A stretch of 32,351 nt of DNA from positions 1-32,351 of the forward strand of contig VGMG01000010.1 in the NCBI GenBank assembly GCA_016866495.1, read 5' to 3'. Source of the DNA: Chlamydiota bacterium. GTDB lineage: Bacteria; Chlamydiota; Chlamydiia; Chlamydiales; RGXB01. The position numbers and the translations under genes are program-made. Shown piece after piece: positions 15,962 to 23,290 of this stretch. Position 1 is the first letter of the stretch. Each line of letters begins with the position of its first letter. A model generated the notes under the pieces. That model was given only the letters and a program-made list of their open reading frames with translations, had not been told where the DNA came from and did not search any database.

Positions 15962-15999
15962 AAGCCGTTTGATGAATATCTAACCTTTAAGAGGAAAAG
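15962..15999 (+). promoter_or_regulatory. Shared porin 5' leader motif before porin 5
   Basis: AAGCCGTTTGATGAATATC, TAACCTTTAA and GAGGAAAAG directly precede the ATG. It is a copy of the leader found before porins 3, 4 and 7. Confidence 0.5.
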
Positions 16000-17214
16000 A
16001 TGAAAACTTACTTTAGTCAATATCTTCCTGCAATTGTTGTATCACTGGCGGTGGCCTCTGGACTTCAGGCAGAAGAACATAGATCCGGAGACGGAAATAC
16101 TCCAGCTTGTGTAGATATGTGCTATGCAGGACCCGTGCTCGATTGTAATGATAATTGGCAAGTCATGGGAGCAGCTGTATACCAACAAGTGCGTGTACAA
16201 GCAGGTGATGTAGCTTTAATGCAGGATTTGCAAACAAGTCGCGTATCTGTAACTTACCCCCAAAATGCTGTGACCATTCAGTATCCTGAAGATTTTTCAT
16301 GGGGATTCAAAGTGGGAGTAGGATATCGAGACCTGATTAGTGATTGGACAGGACAATTTCGTTACAACTATTTTAAAGCTGTGACAAATGGCTCTTTAGA
16401 GTCAGGTTATCAGTTTGGCTACGCCCCCTCTTACTACATAAATCGTGCTCTTTTTAGCATTGTTAATACGACTGCTTTTACCACAGGTGCGACAAATAGT
16501 GTACCGATTACAGGCCAACCATTTACAAATGCCTCCGCTACAAACGTGTTGTTTTCAAATATGGAAATGGGAACCTCCTCAATTGTAAATAATTTTAACT
16601 TTACTTTAGAAAGACCCTCTTTGGTAACGCAAAATTTAGAGGTGACTCCTTTCTACGGGGTGAATACAACTATAATCACCCGTCGTCAGGTCGTTGTCTT
16701 TACAAATGACGTGACCGTTCCGCCTTCTTCTGCTATACAACCAAACTTTTATTCACAAGTAGCTGGAGCTCTTTTTCAAAACTACCAAAAATATACTTGG
16801 TGGGGAGTAGGCCCGATGGTAGGGGTGCATACATCGTTTAAATTGAGTGACACATTTGGTGTTTATGGGGATGCGTTTGGTTCATTAACTTATGGCCAAT
16901 GCTCAACGAGGGCTAGCACATTCTCTAAAAGATCAGCTTCTATTGGAGCTTTAGGGAACTACGTGCCTGTTGAAGCCTCTATTGAACAAAGAATGTTTCA
17001 ATTCTCTCCAGAAGCGAATTTCCAAGTTGGAGTCCGTTATGAAGACAGATTTGACAATGACTCTAAACAAGTACGTATAAACATAGGTTATGAAGCGGCT
17101 TACTACTTTTTAGTCATGAAAACAATTGTGAATGATTCTCTAACGTATCAAACAGCAAATGGAGCCGGTTTAGGACTTCAAGGTCTCGTGATTCAAGCAC
17201 AACTTGATTTCTAA
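16000..17214 (+). CDS. MOMP-like outer-membrane porin, paralogue 5
   Basis: The longest member (404 residues), with signal peptide MKTYFSQYLPAIVVSLAVA and SGLQA before cleavage. The Cys motif is ACVDMCYAGPVLDC. Barrel landmarks are GAAVYQQVRVQAGDVA, WGFKVGVGYRD, signature LFQNYQKYTWWGVGPMVG and ending GLGLQGLVIQAQLDF. Its extra length comes mainly from a Thr/Ser/Ala-rich insertion around residues 160-190 (TTAFTTGATNSVPITGQPF), which by position between two strands should be a surface loop. GAGGAAAAG sits just before the ATG. The transcript ends in a small hairpin and a strong bidirectional terminator shared with the convergent glycosyltransferase-like gene. Confidence 0.88.
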   Translation: MKTYFSQYLPAIVVSLAVASGLQAEEHRSGDGNTPACVDMCYAGPVLDCNDNWQVMGAAVYQQVRVQAGDVALMQDLQTSRVSVTYPQNAVTIQYPEDFSWGFKVGVGYRDLISDWTGQFRYNYFKAVTNGSLESGYQFGYAPSYYINRALFSIVNTTAFTTGATNSVPITGQPFTNASATNVLFSNMEMGTSSIVNNFNFTLERPSLVTQNLEVTPFYGVNTTIITRRQVVVFTNDVTVPPSSAIQPNFYSQVAGALFQNYQKYTWWGVGPMVGVHTSFKLSDTFGVYGDAFGSLTYGQCSTRASTFSKRSASIGALGNYVPVEASIEQRMFQFSPEANFQVGVRYEDRFDNDSKQVRINIGYEAAYYFLVMKTIVNDSLTYQTANGAGLGLQGLVIQAQLDF

Positions 17215-17235
17215 CACTTTAGATCCAGCAGTGTT
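17213..17235 (+). other. 3' UTR hairpin with GATCCAGC loop
   Basis: AACACT (17213-17218) pairs with AGTGTT (17230-17235) around TTAGATCCAGC, immediately after the stop and before the terminator. A counterpart with a different stem but the same loop core follows porin 7. Confidence 0.45.
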
Positions 17236-17240
17236 TCAAC

Positions 17241-17273
17241 AAAAAGGGTGCTTTTTTAAAGCACCCTTTTTTT
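17241..17273. terminator. Bidirectional terminator between porin 5 and the glycosyltransferase-like pair
   Basis: AAAAAGGGTGCTTT pairs with AAAGCACCCTTTTT and is followed by T on the plus side and, read from the minus strand, again by T. It ends both porin 5 and the convergent minus-strand operon, whose stop codon it touches. Confidence 0.9.
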
Positions 17274-18381
17274 ATGAGAATAAGGAATTTCTAGTTTTAT
17301 GAATCTTTTTTTCAAGTTGAAGCTCAGACAGCTGAAACTGACTTTTATTTCCAAGACCAAAGAAGAAAAACTGTTTTTTTTGAGCTTTCTTCAGGCTTTC
17401 CTCTAAGGAAATATCTTCATCATAAAGCCATAAATTTTTGAATTTTGAGGAGGTTAGAGAATCTATAAAAGGGAAAGTCTTCTGGTATCGAGCAAAAATA
17501 GAAGATAGGACATGTTCTTCTGGAAATACACTTAAAAACGGGTAACCAGTGTCACAACACTCATAATATTTTTTTAATACCTCTAAATTTGTGGAAAAGG
17601 AAAAGTCTAGACCAAAAACAGGAGTAGCTATTCTGTAATGGTTCAAAGGATTAACCCCTGTCAAAGTAGTCAGTGTTACCAAAGCTCGGCTTAAAAAATT
17701 AGCTCTCATCATGATTTTATCTTTTACAAGGAAAGCATGATGTTTTTTTATTACATCAAATATAGGTTCAATACCCTTTATGGGCATCAATCGGGAATCT
17801 ACCCATAAGATCTCTTTAAATCCGATTTTATAGGCTTCAAGCATTAAAAAAATCTTAAAACTATAGGGAATGGAGGCATATTGGATCTCTTTGCCTGTCG
17901 GGTTTGGGAAACCGGCTATTCTATAGTAGAGGTAACCGTTAAAACCCAAAGCATCCAGATTTTTAATCATTTGAGAAATAAGTTCAGGATTTCTATTTGT
18001 TGAACCATCCACTGTTGTGACAATACAACAAGAAGAACCTTTGTGTATTTTCACAAGTTCAGCTTTTTGATTTTGGCTAAAAAGATGCTGATTTACTCCT
18101 CGCAATAGTCTTTTGAAAAGGTGGTTTTTCAAATCAAGTAGCTCTAGTTCAGAAAGTGAAAACTCTTTTTTTTCCTCCTCAAAAAGGTTGTTAATGTTTT
18201 CTAAAATGTGAGATTTATGGATACTTTCCTCAATTTTTTTAAAAAAATCCCCTTGGTCTGTTTGGGGAGGCGGAACCTCAAAAAAGAAAGGATTAGAATA
18301 GAGATAAACTGGAAGTAAAAATAAAAAATACAACATAAAAAACGTATTCGGTTTATAGAAAAGACCTATCGATTCCCTCAT
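17272..18381 (-). CDS. Exported glycosyltransferase-like protein, tandem copy B
   Basis: The frame is open from 18450, but I choose the ATG at 18381 because GGAG lies six bases upstream and it gives a signal-anchor-like start (MRESIGLFYKPNTFFMLYF, hydrophobic to LLPVYLYS). The 369-residue product is a clear paralogue of the upstream gene: both share GF.G..YYRI.GFP.P.G, PY.FKIF...A...GF..ILW.D.RL, and P...VFPEEHVL. The segment ILWVDSRLMPIKGIEPIF looks like the strand and DxD-type turn of GT-A glycosyltransferases, but this is fold-level resemblance only. It overlaps copy A by 29 bases. Neighbouring porins and the exostosin-like gene suggest an envelope or exported role. Family unknown to me. 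Confidence 0.75.
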   Translation of the reverse strand: MRESIGLFYKPNTFFMLYFLFLLPVYLYSNPFFFEVPPPQTDQGDFFKKIEESIHKSHILENINNLFEEEKKEFSLSELELLDLKNHLFKRLLRGVNQHLFSQNQKAELVKIHKGSSCCIVTTVDGSTNRNPELISQMIKNLDALGFNGYLYYRIAGFPNPTGKEIQYASIPYSFKIFLMLEAYKIGFKEILWVDSRLMPIKGIEPIFDVIKKHHAFLVKDKIMMRANFLSRALVTLTTLTGVNPLNHYRIATPVFGLDFSFSTNLEVLKKYYECCDTGYPFLSVFPEEHVLSSIFARYQKTFPFIDSLTSSKFKNLWLYDEDISLEESLKKAQKKQFFFFGLGNKSQFQLSELQLEKKIHKTRNSLFS

Positions 18382-19384
18382 TAGAAACTCCGAAAAAAAA
18401 GAAATTTTTCCTTTTAGAAAAAACGGCCAATTTCTTGTCCATTTTTGCATTTGGAGAGTAAAGGTAAAGTTTTTCCCAGATTTGGGGGTATTTTTGATTC
18501 AAAAAAATAGCATCAGAGAAATGTTTTTGAATCAGTGCTGCAAGGACAATCTCTTCAGGATAGCAGGAAAAAAAAGGTGTTCCCAGAACGCAAGCTTCGT
18601 AGAAGCCATCGATAATTTTTTCTATTTTAGGATGGTTCATTTTCAATCCTAGAACGGGTGTCGATAGGGCTCGATTCTTTTGGTATTCGGTCTGTGTAAG
18701 ATCGAATAAAGCTTTTTGTGCCAGAATAAAAACCTTATCTCTTCCCATAGTATGAGTGAGATTAAATAGACCTCCGTTATCTTCAATGATAGAAAAAAGT
18801 GGAGTGATATTTTTTAAAGCTTGTAAACGTGCATCTAGCCATAAGATATTCTCAAAGCCTAAATTTTTCGCCTCTTCCATCATAAAAATTTTAAAGGCAT
18901 AAGGTGTTGCGCAGAAGTTTAGTTCCACACCTCTTGGTGTGGGAAAGCCCCCAATTCGGTAGTAAAAGAAGCCATCAAAACCGCTTTTTTCTAGTGATGT
19001 TTGTAGATTTTTAAGAAGGTCTTTAGGTCTTCTTTTTCCAAAACCTACGCAACTCACTACAACATTTTTTCCCCCTTGGTTGATTTGAACAAGGTTTTTT
19101 ACCGGTGTTTCAACTTTAAAAGGATCAGTTAAACGCATTCTTGAAGCAATCAACATCCGGTCAAGAACTGCACTATAAAAATTGTGAAAAATAACATCGT
19201 CATTAGAGCCAAAAAGAATTTTTTCTAAGACGTACATTTCTTCTAAACGCTTATTGATAATACAAGAATCTAAAAGAGCATCAATACTTTCATAATCTTG
19301 AAAAGTACCCTCTTTTTTTTGAGAGTAATCGATGTGAAATGGAGAAAGAGAGAGGAAAACAAAATTTAGACTTGTTAACAGCAC
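18353..19384 (-). CDS. Exported glycosyltransferase-like protein, tandem copy A
   Basis: A 343-residue protein initiated at GTG 19384, supported by AGGA seven bases upstream and by a signal peptide immediately following (LLTSLNFVFLSLSPFHI). After about 85 residues of helical lead-in, the shared domain runs from VVVSCVGFGKRRP through FDGFFYYRIGGFPTPRG, YAFKIFMMEEAKNLGFENILWLDARL and PFFSCYPEEIVLAAL to a C-terminal FFFFG. The WLDARL-ALKNITPLF region is where a GT-A enzyme would hold its metal and sugar nucleotide. It is a tandem duplicate of copy B, which it precedes in one operon. It is transcribed divergently from the exostosin-like gene across 58 bases. Function is inferred only from this pattern. 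Confidence 0.75.
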   Translation of the reverse strand: MLLTSLNFVFLSLSPFHIDYSQKKEGTFQDYESIDALLDSCIINKRLEEMYVLEKILFGSNDDVIFHNFYSAVLDRMLIASRMRLTDPFKVETPVKNLVQINQGGKNVVVSCVGFGKRRPKDLLKNLQTSLEKSGFDGFFYYRIGGFPTPRGVELNFCATPYAFKIFMMEEAKNLGFENILWLDARLQALKNITPLFSIIEDNGGLFNLTHTMGRDKVFILAQKALFDLTQTEYQKNRALSTPVLGLKMNHPKIEKIIDGFYEACVLGTPFFSCYPEEIVLAALIQKHFSDAIFLNQKYPQIWEKLYLYSPNAKMDKKLAVFSKRKNFFFFGVSNEGIDRSFL

Positions 19385-19411
19385 AATATTTCCTAAAAAA
19401 ATGGATTGGCA

Positions 19412-19432
19412 TTTACTTTAAATTTAAGTAAA
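19412..19432. promoter_or_regulatory. Palindrome in divergent promoter region (possible operator)
   Basis: TTTACTT (19412-19418) and AAGTAAA (19426-19432) form a perfect 7-base inverted repeat around TAAATTT, centred in the 58-base gap between two divergent genes for exported glycosyltransferase-like proteins. An AT-rich operator for joint control is possible. Confidence 0.35.
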
Positions 19433-19442
19433 AATAATCGAC

Positions 19443-20465
19443 ATGAAATGTGAAGTAAATAGAATTTGTTTTCTATTGTTTTTTTGGTCAGCTATGTTAC
19501 ATGCGAATGCCCCTTTCGCTTGGGAGAAAACCGATTATATATGGAATTTTGGATTACGTTATGATTGTGACGTAGGGGTTAATGCCAAGCCAGAAGAGTA
19601 TTTTTCGACTCTTGAATTTCCATACAAAAGAGAAAATTACCTATCCATCAAAGAGAATGACCTAGTGTGGATACGACCTTCATTTCTTAAGCGTTTCTAC
19701 GAAGATTTTATAGAAGGTTTAGATAAAAAAATTGTTCTTGTGATTTGTGATGGAGATGAATCTTTTCCAAAAGATTGCGGCTTAACCCCCACTGAATTAG
19801 AAAACCTTTTGAATTCCCCATTTATCTTACATGTTTTTACACAAAATTACGATTACAGGGGCCCCTCTAAAAAAGTTTCTTTGATCCCAATAGGAATCGA
19901 TTTCCATTCCATAGCCTTTAAAGGGGGTTATTGGGGAGAGAAAGGCTCTCCAAAGCAGCAGCAGCAATTCTTACAGGATCTTTTAGCGACCTCGCTCCCG
20001 ACAAGAAAGAGAAAAATAAAGGCTTTTGTCGACTTTCAGCATAGTGAATCGATGCGCGCAAGCTTTCAAAGGTACAAAGATTTTGATGAAGATAGGTTAG
20101 ATATTTTCCAAAAGATTATTAAAAGTAACGTCGTGGAATTTTCAAAAAAGTTGGATCGAAAAGCTTTATGGAAAAAAAAGTGTGAGTATGCTTTTTCTAT
20201 AAGCCCCTGGGGAAATGGTTTAGACTGCCATAGAACATGGGAAGATCTAGCGCTGGGCTGTATTGTAATTGTGAAAACTTCCTCCTTAGATCCTCTCTAT
20301 CACGGACTACCAGTGGTAATCGTGAATGATTGGGACGAGATTGACGATGAGAATCTTGAAAAATGGTTCCATCTTTTTCAAGATGCTTCAGAAAATCTAT
20401 CGTACAGGGAAAAAATTACAAACACATATTGGTTCAATAAAATTTTATCCAAGCGATCTATATAA
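19443..20465 (+). CDS. Exported exostosin-like (GT47-type) glycosyltransferase
   Basis: A 340-residue protein with a signal peptide (MKCEVNRICFLLFFWSAMLH, then ANA before the mature end). The C-terminal third carries an exostosin-like pattern: FSISPWGNGLDCHRTWEDL, ALGCIVIVKTSSLDPLYHGL and PVVIVNDWDEI, which matches the sugar-nucleotide half of exostosin and other GT-B enzymes (Gly, Asp, His, Arg and Glu all in place). The N-terminal half (VLVICDGDESFP, FTQNYDYRG, LIPIGIDFH) fits the acceptor domain. An N-terminal signal on such an enzyme is unusual in bacteria, because donor sugars are cytoplasmic. It lies inside the porin array, divergent from the tandem pair. Substrate unknown. Confidence 0.78.
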   Translation: MKCEVNRICFLLFFWSAMLHANAPFAWEKTDYIWNFGLRYDCDVGVNAKPEEYFSTLEFPYKRENYLSIKENDLVWIRPSFLKRFYEDFIEGLDKKIVLVICDGDESFPKDCGLTPTELENLLNSPFILHVFTQNYDYRGPSKKVSLIPIGIDFHSIAFKGGYWGEKGSPKQQQQFLQDLLATSLPTRKRKIKAFVDFQHSESMRASFQRYKDFDEDRLDIFQKIIKSNVVEFSKKLDRKALWKKKCEYAFSISPWGNGLDCHRTWEDLALGCIVIVKTSSLDPLYHGLPVVIVNDWDEIDDENLEKWFHLFQDASENLSYREKITNTYWFNKILSKRSI

Positions 20466-20620
20466 AATTATGGTAGATTAAAAAACAAAAACAAACCCTT
20501 TCAATGCCCCTATAGAACCTATTTTTTCCTTTTTTTCAAAAAATGTTTCCACTAATTAAAAACTTTTGTAAATAGAAGTTAAGTGTAAAAAATACTGTTT
20601 TAAATTCTATAGGATTTACC

Positions 20621-21790
20621 ATGAACAGAAAAATATCAAGCTGTTTACCGATGCTGTTCGTGACAGCCGGTTTATTTGGAGCTGCGGGGAATAGCTCCAA
20701 AAATACAAAGGAAGTGATCCAAGATTGCGCTCCTTTGTGTTATGCAACCCCACTTTTAGAATGTGAATCTCCATGGGAGATCACAGGTGCTGCTATCTAC
20801 CAGCAATTTCGAACACAATCGCAAGAAGTTGCGATTATAAGTCAGGATACGTCAGGTGCCCCCTTTAATTTCGTTAATCAACAGGCTCTTTTTGGTTTTT
20901 CGGTTTATCCTCTGAATGCTACTGGCGTTGAAAATTCTGAGGATTTTGGATGGGGAGGAAGAGTTGGTATCGGCTATAGAACCTGGTACGATGATTGGAA
21001 GGTTAACGTCCGATACACCTATTTGAAAATCACAACAAACAATACCAACCAAAATCTTAACTACGGTTTAGGATATAATCCATCAGCATACGCAAATCAG
21101 GCTATTAATGGACAAGAGCTCATTACCTCTCCGAATCTTCCCGCTTCAGGACAGCCTATATCAGCAAAGCAGTTATTCAGAAACCTCGATTGGGGTGTAA
21201 GTACAATCTTTAATAATTTAAACTTTACATTGTCTAGGCCAACAAAAATCTCAAAGGATTTGGAGTTAACAACATTTGTGGGATTTGACGTCTCTTTTTT
21301 TACAAGAAGAGCGAACCCCGTTTTTACAAATGGTTTTAATAGCACCTATGCTTTTTCAAGCGGTCTATTTTATCAAAACTACCAAAAGATGCAATGGTGG
21401 GGCGTAGGACCTATGCTTGGACTTCATAGTAGCTGGTATTTAGCCTATGATTGGAGTTTTTATGGGGATGCTTATACTTCTCTACAGTACGGGCTTTCTA
21501 GCTCAAGAACTGCGACTTTTTCAAGGTCTAATAACGTCGTAACTAATCGTGAAGCGACTCTTACAAACTTGTTGTATACCTATTCACCTAATTACAGTTT
21601 TGCACTAGGATTTTCCTGGATGAAGCTTTTAGAGGAATTTGAAACCAAAATTACCTTTAATATTGGTTATGAAACTTCCTATTATAGTCAAGTAATCAAA
21701 CCAGTGATTCCAGAACTAGCTTTTAAAGCTACAAATGGAGCAGGGCTAGGAATTCAAGGAGTTGTTCTTCAAGGTGTTGTCGACTTCTAA
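20621..21790 (+). CDS. MOMP-like outer-membrane porin, paralogue 6
   Basis: A 389-residue family member resuming the array after the glycosyltransferase-like island. Signal peptide MNRKISSCLPMLFVTAGLFG; three-Cys motif DCAPLCYATPLLEC; barrel landmarks GAAIYQQFRTQSQEVA, WGGRVGIGYRT, signature FYQNYQKMQWWGVGPMLG and ending GLGIQGVVLQGVVDF. A loop insertion near residues 70-95 (SGAPFNFVNQQALFGFSVYP) and a Pro-rich one near 170-185 distinguish it. Its leader lacks the AAGCC motif; AGGAT seven bases upstream acts as ribosome binding site, and the upstream element TTTTGTAAATAGAAG at 20564-20578 is shared with paralogue 7. No terminator is visible between it and the preceding exostosin-like gene, so read-through is possible. 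Confidence 0.88.
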   Translation: MNRKISSCLPMLFVTAGLFGAAGNSSKNTKEVIQDCAPLCYATPLLECESPWEITGAAIYQQFRTQSQEVAIISQDTSGAPFNFVNQQALFGFSVYPLNATGVENSEDFGWGGRVGIGYRTWYDDWKVNVRYTYLKITTNNTNQNLNYGLGYNPSAYANQAINGQELITSPNLPASGQPISAKQLFRNLDWGVSTIFNNLNFTLSRPTKISKDLELTTFVGFDVSFFTRRANPVFTNGFNSTYAFSSGLFYQNYQKMQWWGVGPMLGLHSSWYLAYDWSFYGDAYTSLQYGLSSSRTATFSRSNNVVTNREATLTNLLYTYSPNYSFALGFSWMKLLEEFETKITFNIGYETSYYSQVIKPVIPELAFKATNGAGLGIQGVVLQGVVDF

Positions 21791-21816
21791 AATGAAGAAT
21801 ACAAGTACAATAAAAG

Positions 21817-21845
21817 ATTCCGGCTTTAAGGCCGGAATTTTTTTT
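21817..21845 (+). terminator. Rho-independent terminator after porin 6
   Basis: ATTCCGGC pairs with GCCGGAAT around TTTAAG and is followed by a long T run. Confidence 0.9.
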
Positions 21846-21956
21846 ATTTAAATCTGGAACATCTTTAGAAATTGTCTAAGGATACAAACAGAAGCTGTTT
21901 TTCAACATATATCTTTTTTTTAAAAAAAGGTTTTTGTAAATGGAAGATAGCAGAAA

Positions 21957-21993
21957 AAGCCGTATATAAGCTTAACCCTTTCAAAGGTGAATC
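21957..21993 (+). promoter_or_regulatory. Shared porin 5' leader motif before porin 7
   Basis: AAGCCGTATATAAGC, TTAACCCTTTC and AAAGGTGAATC lead to the ATG. This is the leader also seen before porins 3, 4 and 5. Just upstream, TTTTGTAAATGGAAG (21932-21946) matches the element before porin 6. Confidence 0.5.
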
Positions 21994-23133
21994 ATGAGTC
22001 TAAATAAAATTAGAATATTTCCGATGCTGGTTGCATCGGCAGGTCTTTTTGCCGCAAGTGCGCCAAATCAAAAAAAGATCGACAAAAATGAGGCAAGGGA
22101 TTGCAATTACCTTTGCCTACCAAGTCCTATGCAAGAGTGTGACGCACCCTGGGATATTTCAGCAGCCGCAACCTATCAACAAGTGCGTGTTCAAGGGGGA
22201 GATCAAGCTTTGATTCAAAACGACAGAACCAACAACATTTTTCCTGTAGGGGGACAAGGAGTACAGCCCTATGATGATTTTGCGTGGGGTTTCAGAGTGG
22301 GTGCAGGCTACACCGATTATGAAAGAAACTGGAGATTCGGTGTAGAATATAATTATTTCAAAGCGATATTCAATAAACCGATTGATCTTGCTTTTGGACA
22401 AGCATTTGTCCCTACAGCATACGCTAACATCCAAATTGATAGAATTCAAGCTACTCCAAACGCCGCATTTTCACAGACTCTTTTTAATAACTTACAGCTT
22501 GGAAATTATACCTTACTTAATGATGTTGAGCTGACGGTTCAAAGACCTAGCATGATTACACCAAATATAGAATTTACAACAATATTTGGTATTGACGCGC
22601 AATTTTTACAAAGAAGACATCTCTCTATATTTACAAATGGTACCAACGATGTACTCTCTGGTACTCCTCAAGGTTTTATCGCTAACCTGGGTGGATATTT
22701 TCAAAATTATCAAAAATACACATGGTGGGGTGTTGGACCTTATATTGGTTTCCACTCTAACTGGAATTTAGGGTCTAACTTTTTTATGTTCTTTGATGCC
22801 AAAGGATCATTAAACTATGGCCTAAGCTGTATGAGAACGGCTACTTTTGCTAAATATGTCCTAAACGGTACAACTCTACTTTATGATGCAAAAGAAGCTG
22901 CTGTACAGAATTGGTTGTACCAATGGTCACCTACGATGAAATATCTTTTAGGGGTATGCTGGTCAAAAGTTCTTGATAGCAGTGAGTCAAGGCTCTCTCT
23001 AAGACTTGCTTACAGCACTCAATACTTCTTTTATTTGATGAGGTCTATACATCCGGAAGGGGCTTTCCGTTCTGAGAACGGTGCCGGTTTCGGAATACAA
23101 GGTCTTGTCTTGGATGCATCGGTAGATTTCTAA
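21994..23133 (+). CDS. MOMP-like outer-membrane porin, paralogue 7
   Basis: A 379-residue member with signal peptide MSLNKIRIFPMLVASAGLFA. The Cys motif is DCNYLCLPSPMQEC; then AAATYQQVRVQGGDQA, WGFRVGAGYTD, signature YFQNYQKYTWWGVGPYIG and ending GFGIQGLVLDASVDF. It is closest to paralogue 8: both have ITPxxEFTTxFGxDAxFLQRR and a PxAYANxQID loop, so these two probably arose by a recent tandem duplication. AAAGGTG precedes the ATG. A small hairpin with the GATCCAGC loop and a strong terminator follow the stop. Confidence 0.88.
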   Translation: MSLNKIRIFPMLVASAGLFAASAPNQKKIDKNEARDCNYLCLPSPMQECDAPWDISAAATYQQVRVQGGDQALIQNDRTNNIFPVGGQGVQPYDDFAWGFRVGAGYTDYERNWRFGVEYNYFKAIFNKPIDLAFGQAFVPTAYANIQIDRIQATPNAAFSQTLFNNLQLGNYTLLNDVELTVQRPSMITPNIEFTTIFGIDAQFLQRRHLSIFTNGTNDVLSGTPQGFIANLGGYFQNYQKYTWWGVGPYIGFHSNWNLGSNFFMFFDAKGSLNYGLSCMRTATFAKYVLNGTTLLYDAKEAAVQNWLYQWSPTMKYLLGVCWSKVLDSSESRLSLRLAYSTQYFFYLMRSIHPEGAFRSENGAGFGIQGLVLDASVDF

Positions 23134-23158
23134 AAACACAACGATCCAGCTTGTGTTT
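23134..23158 (+). other. 3' UTR hairpin with GATCCAGC loop (second copy)
   Basis: AAACACAA (23134-23141) pairs perfectly with TTGTGTTT (23151-23158) around CGATCCAGC, directly after the stop of porin 7. The loop core matches the hairpin after porin 5, while the inner stem bases differ yet still pair. Confidence 0.5.
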
Positions 23159-23160
23159 CG

Positions 23161-23196
23161 AACAAAAGACCCAATTTTTAGGGTCTTTTGTTTTTT
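23161..23196 (+). terminator. Rho-independent terminator after porin 7
   Basis: AACAAAAGACCC pairs with GGGTCTTTTGTT around AATTTTTA and ends in T residues. Confidence 0.92.
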
Positions 23197-23290
23197 AAAA
23201 AACACTCTTAAGGGATACTGCCGATCCTTTTTTTTTGAAAATAAAATATTTACTTGAATACAATTTTTTTAATCTCTAGAAGAGGGTGTT

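Noticed and set aside
18382..18450. Extra 23 N-terminal codons of the second glycosyltransferase-like protein
   Set aside because: They lie within the upstream gene, lack a ribosome binding site, and would bury the signal-like segment; GGAG supports the start at 18381.
17272..20465. Mobile-element insertion as the cause of the glycosyltransferase-like island
   Set aside because: No transposase, terminal inverted repeats or target-site duplication was visible at the borders.
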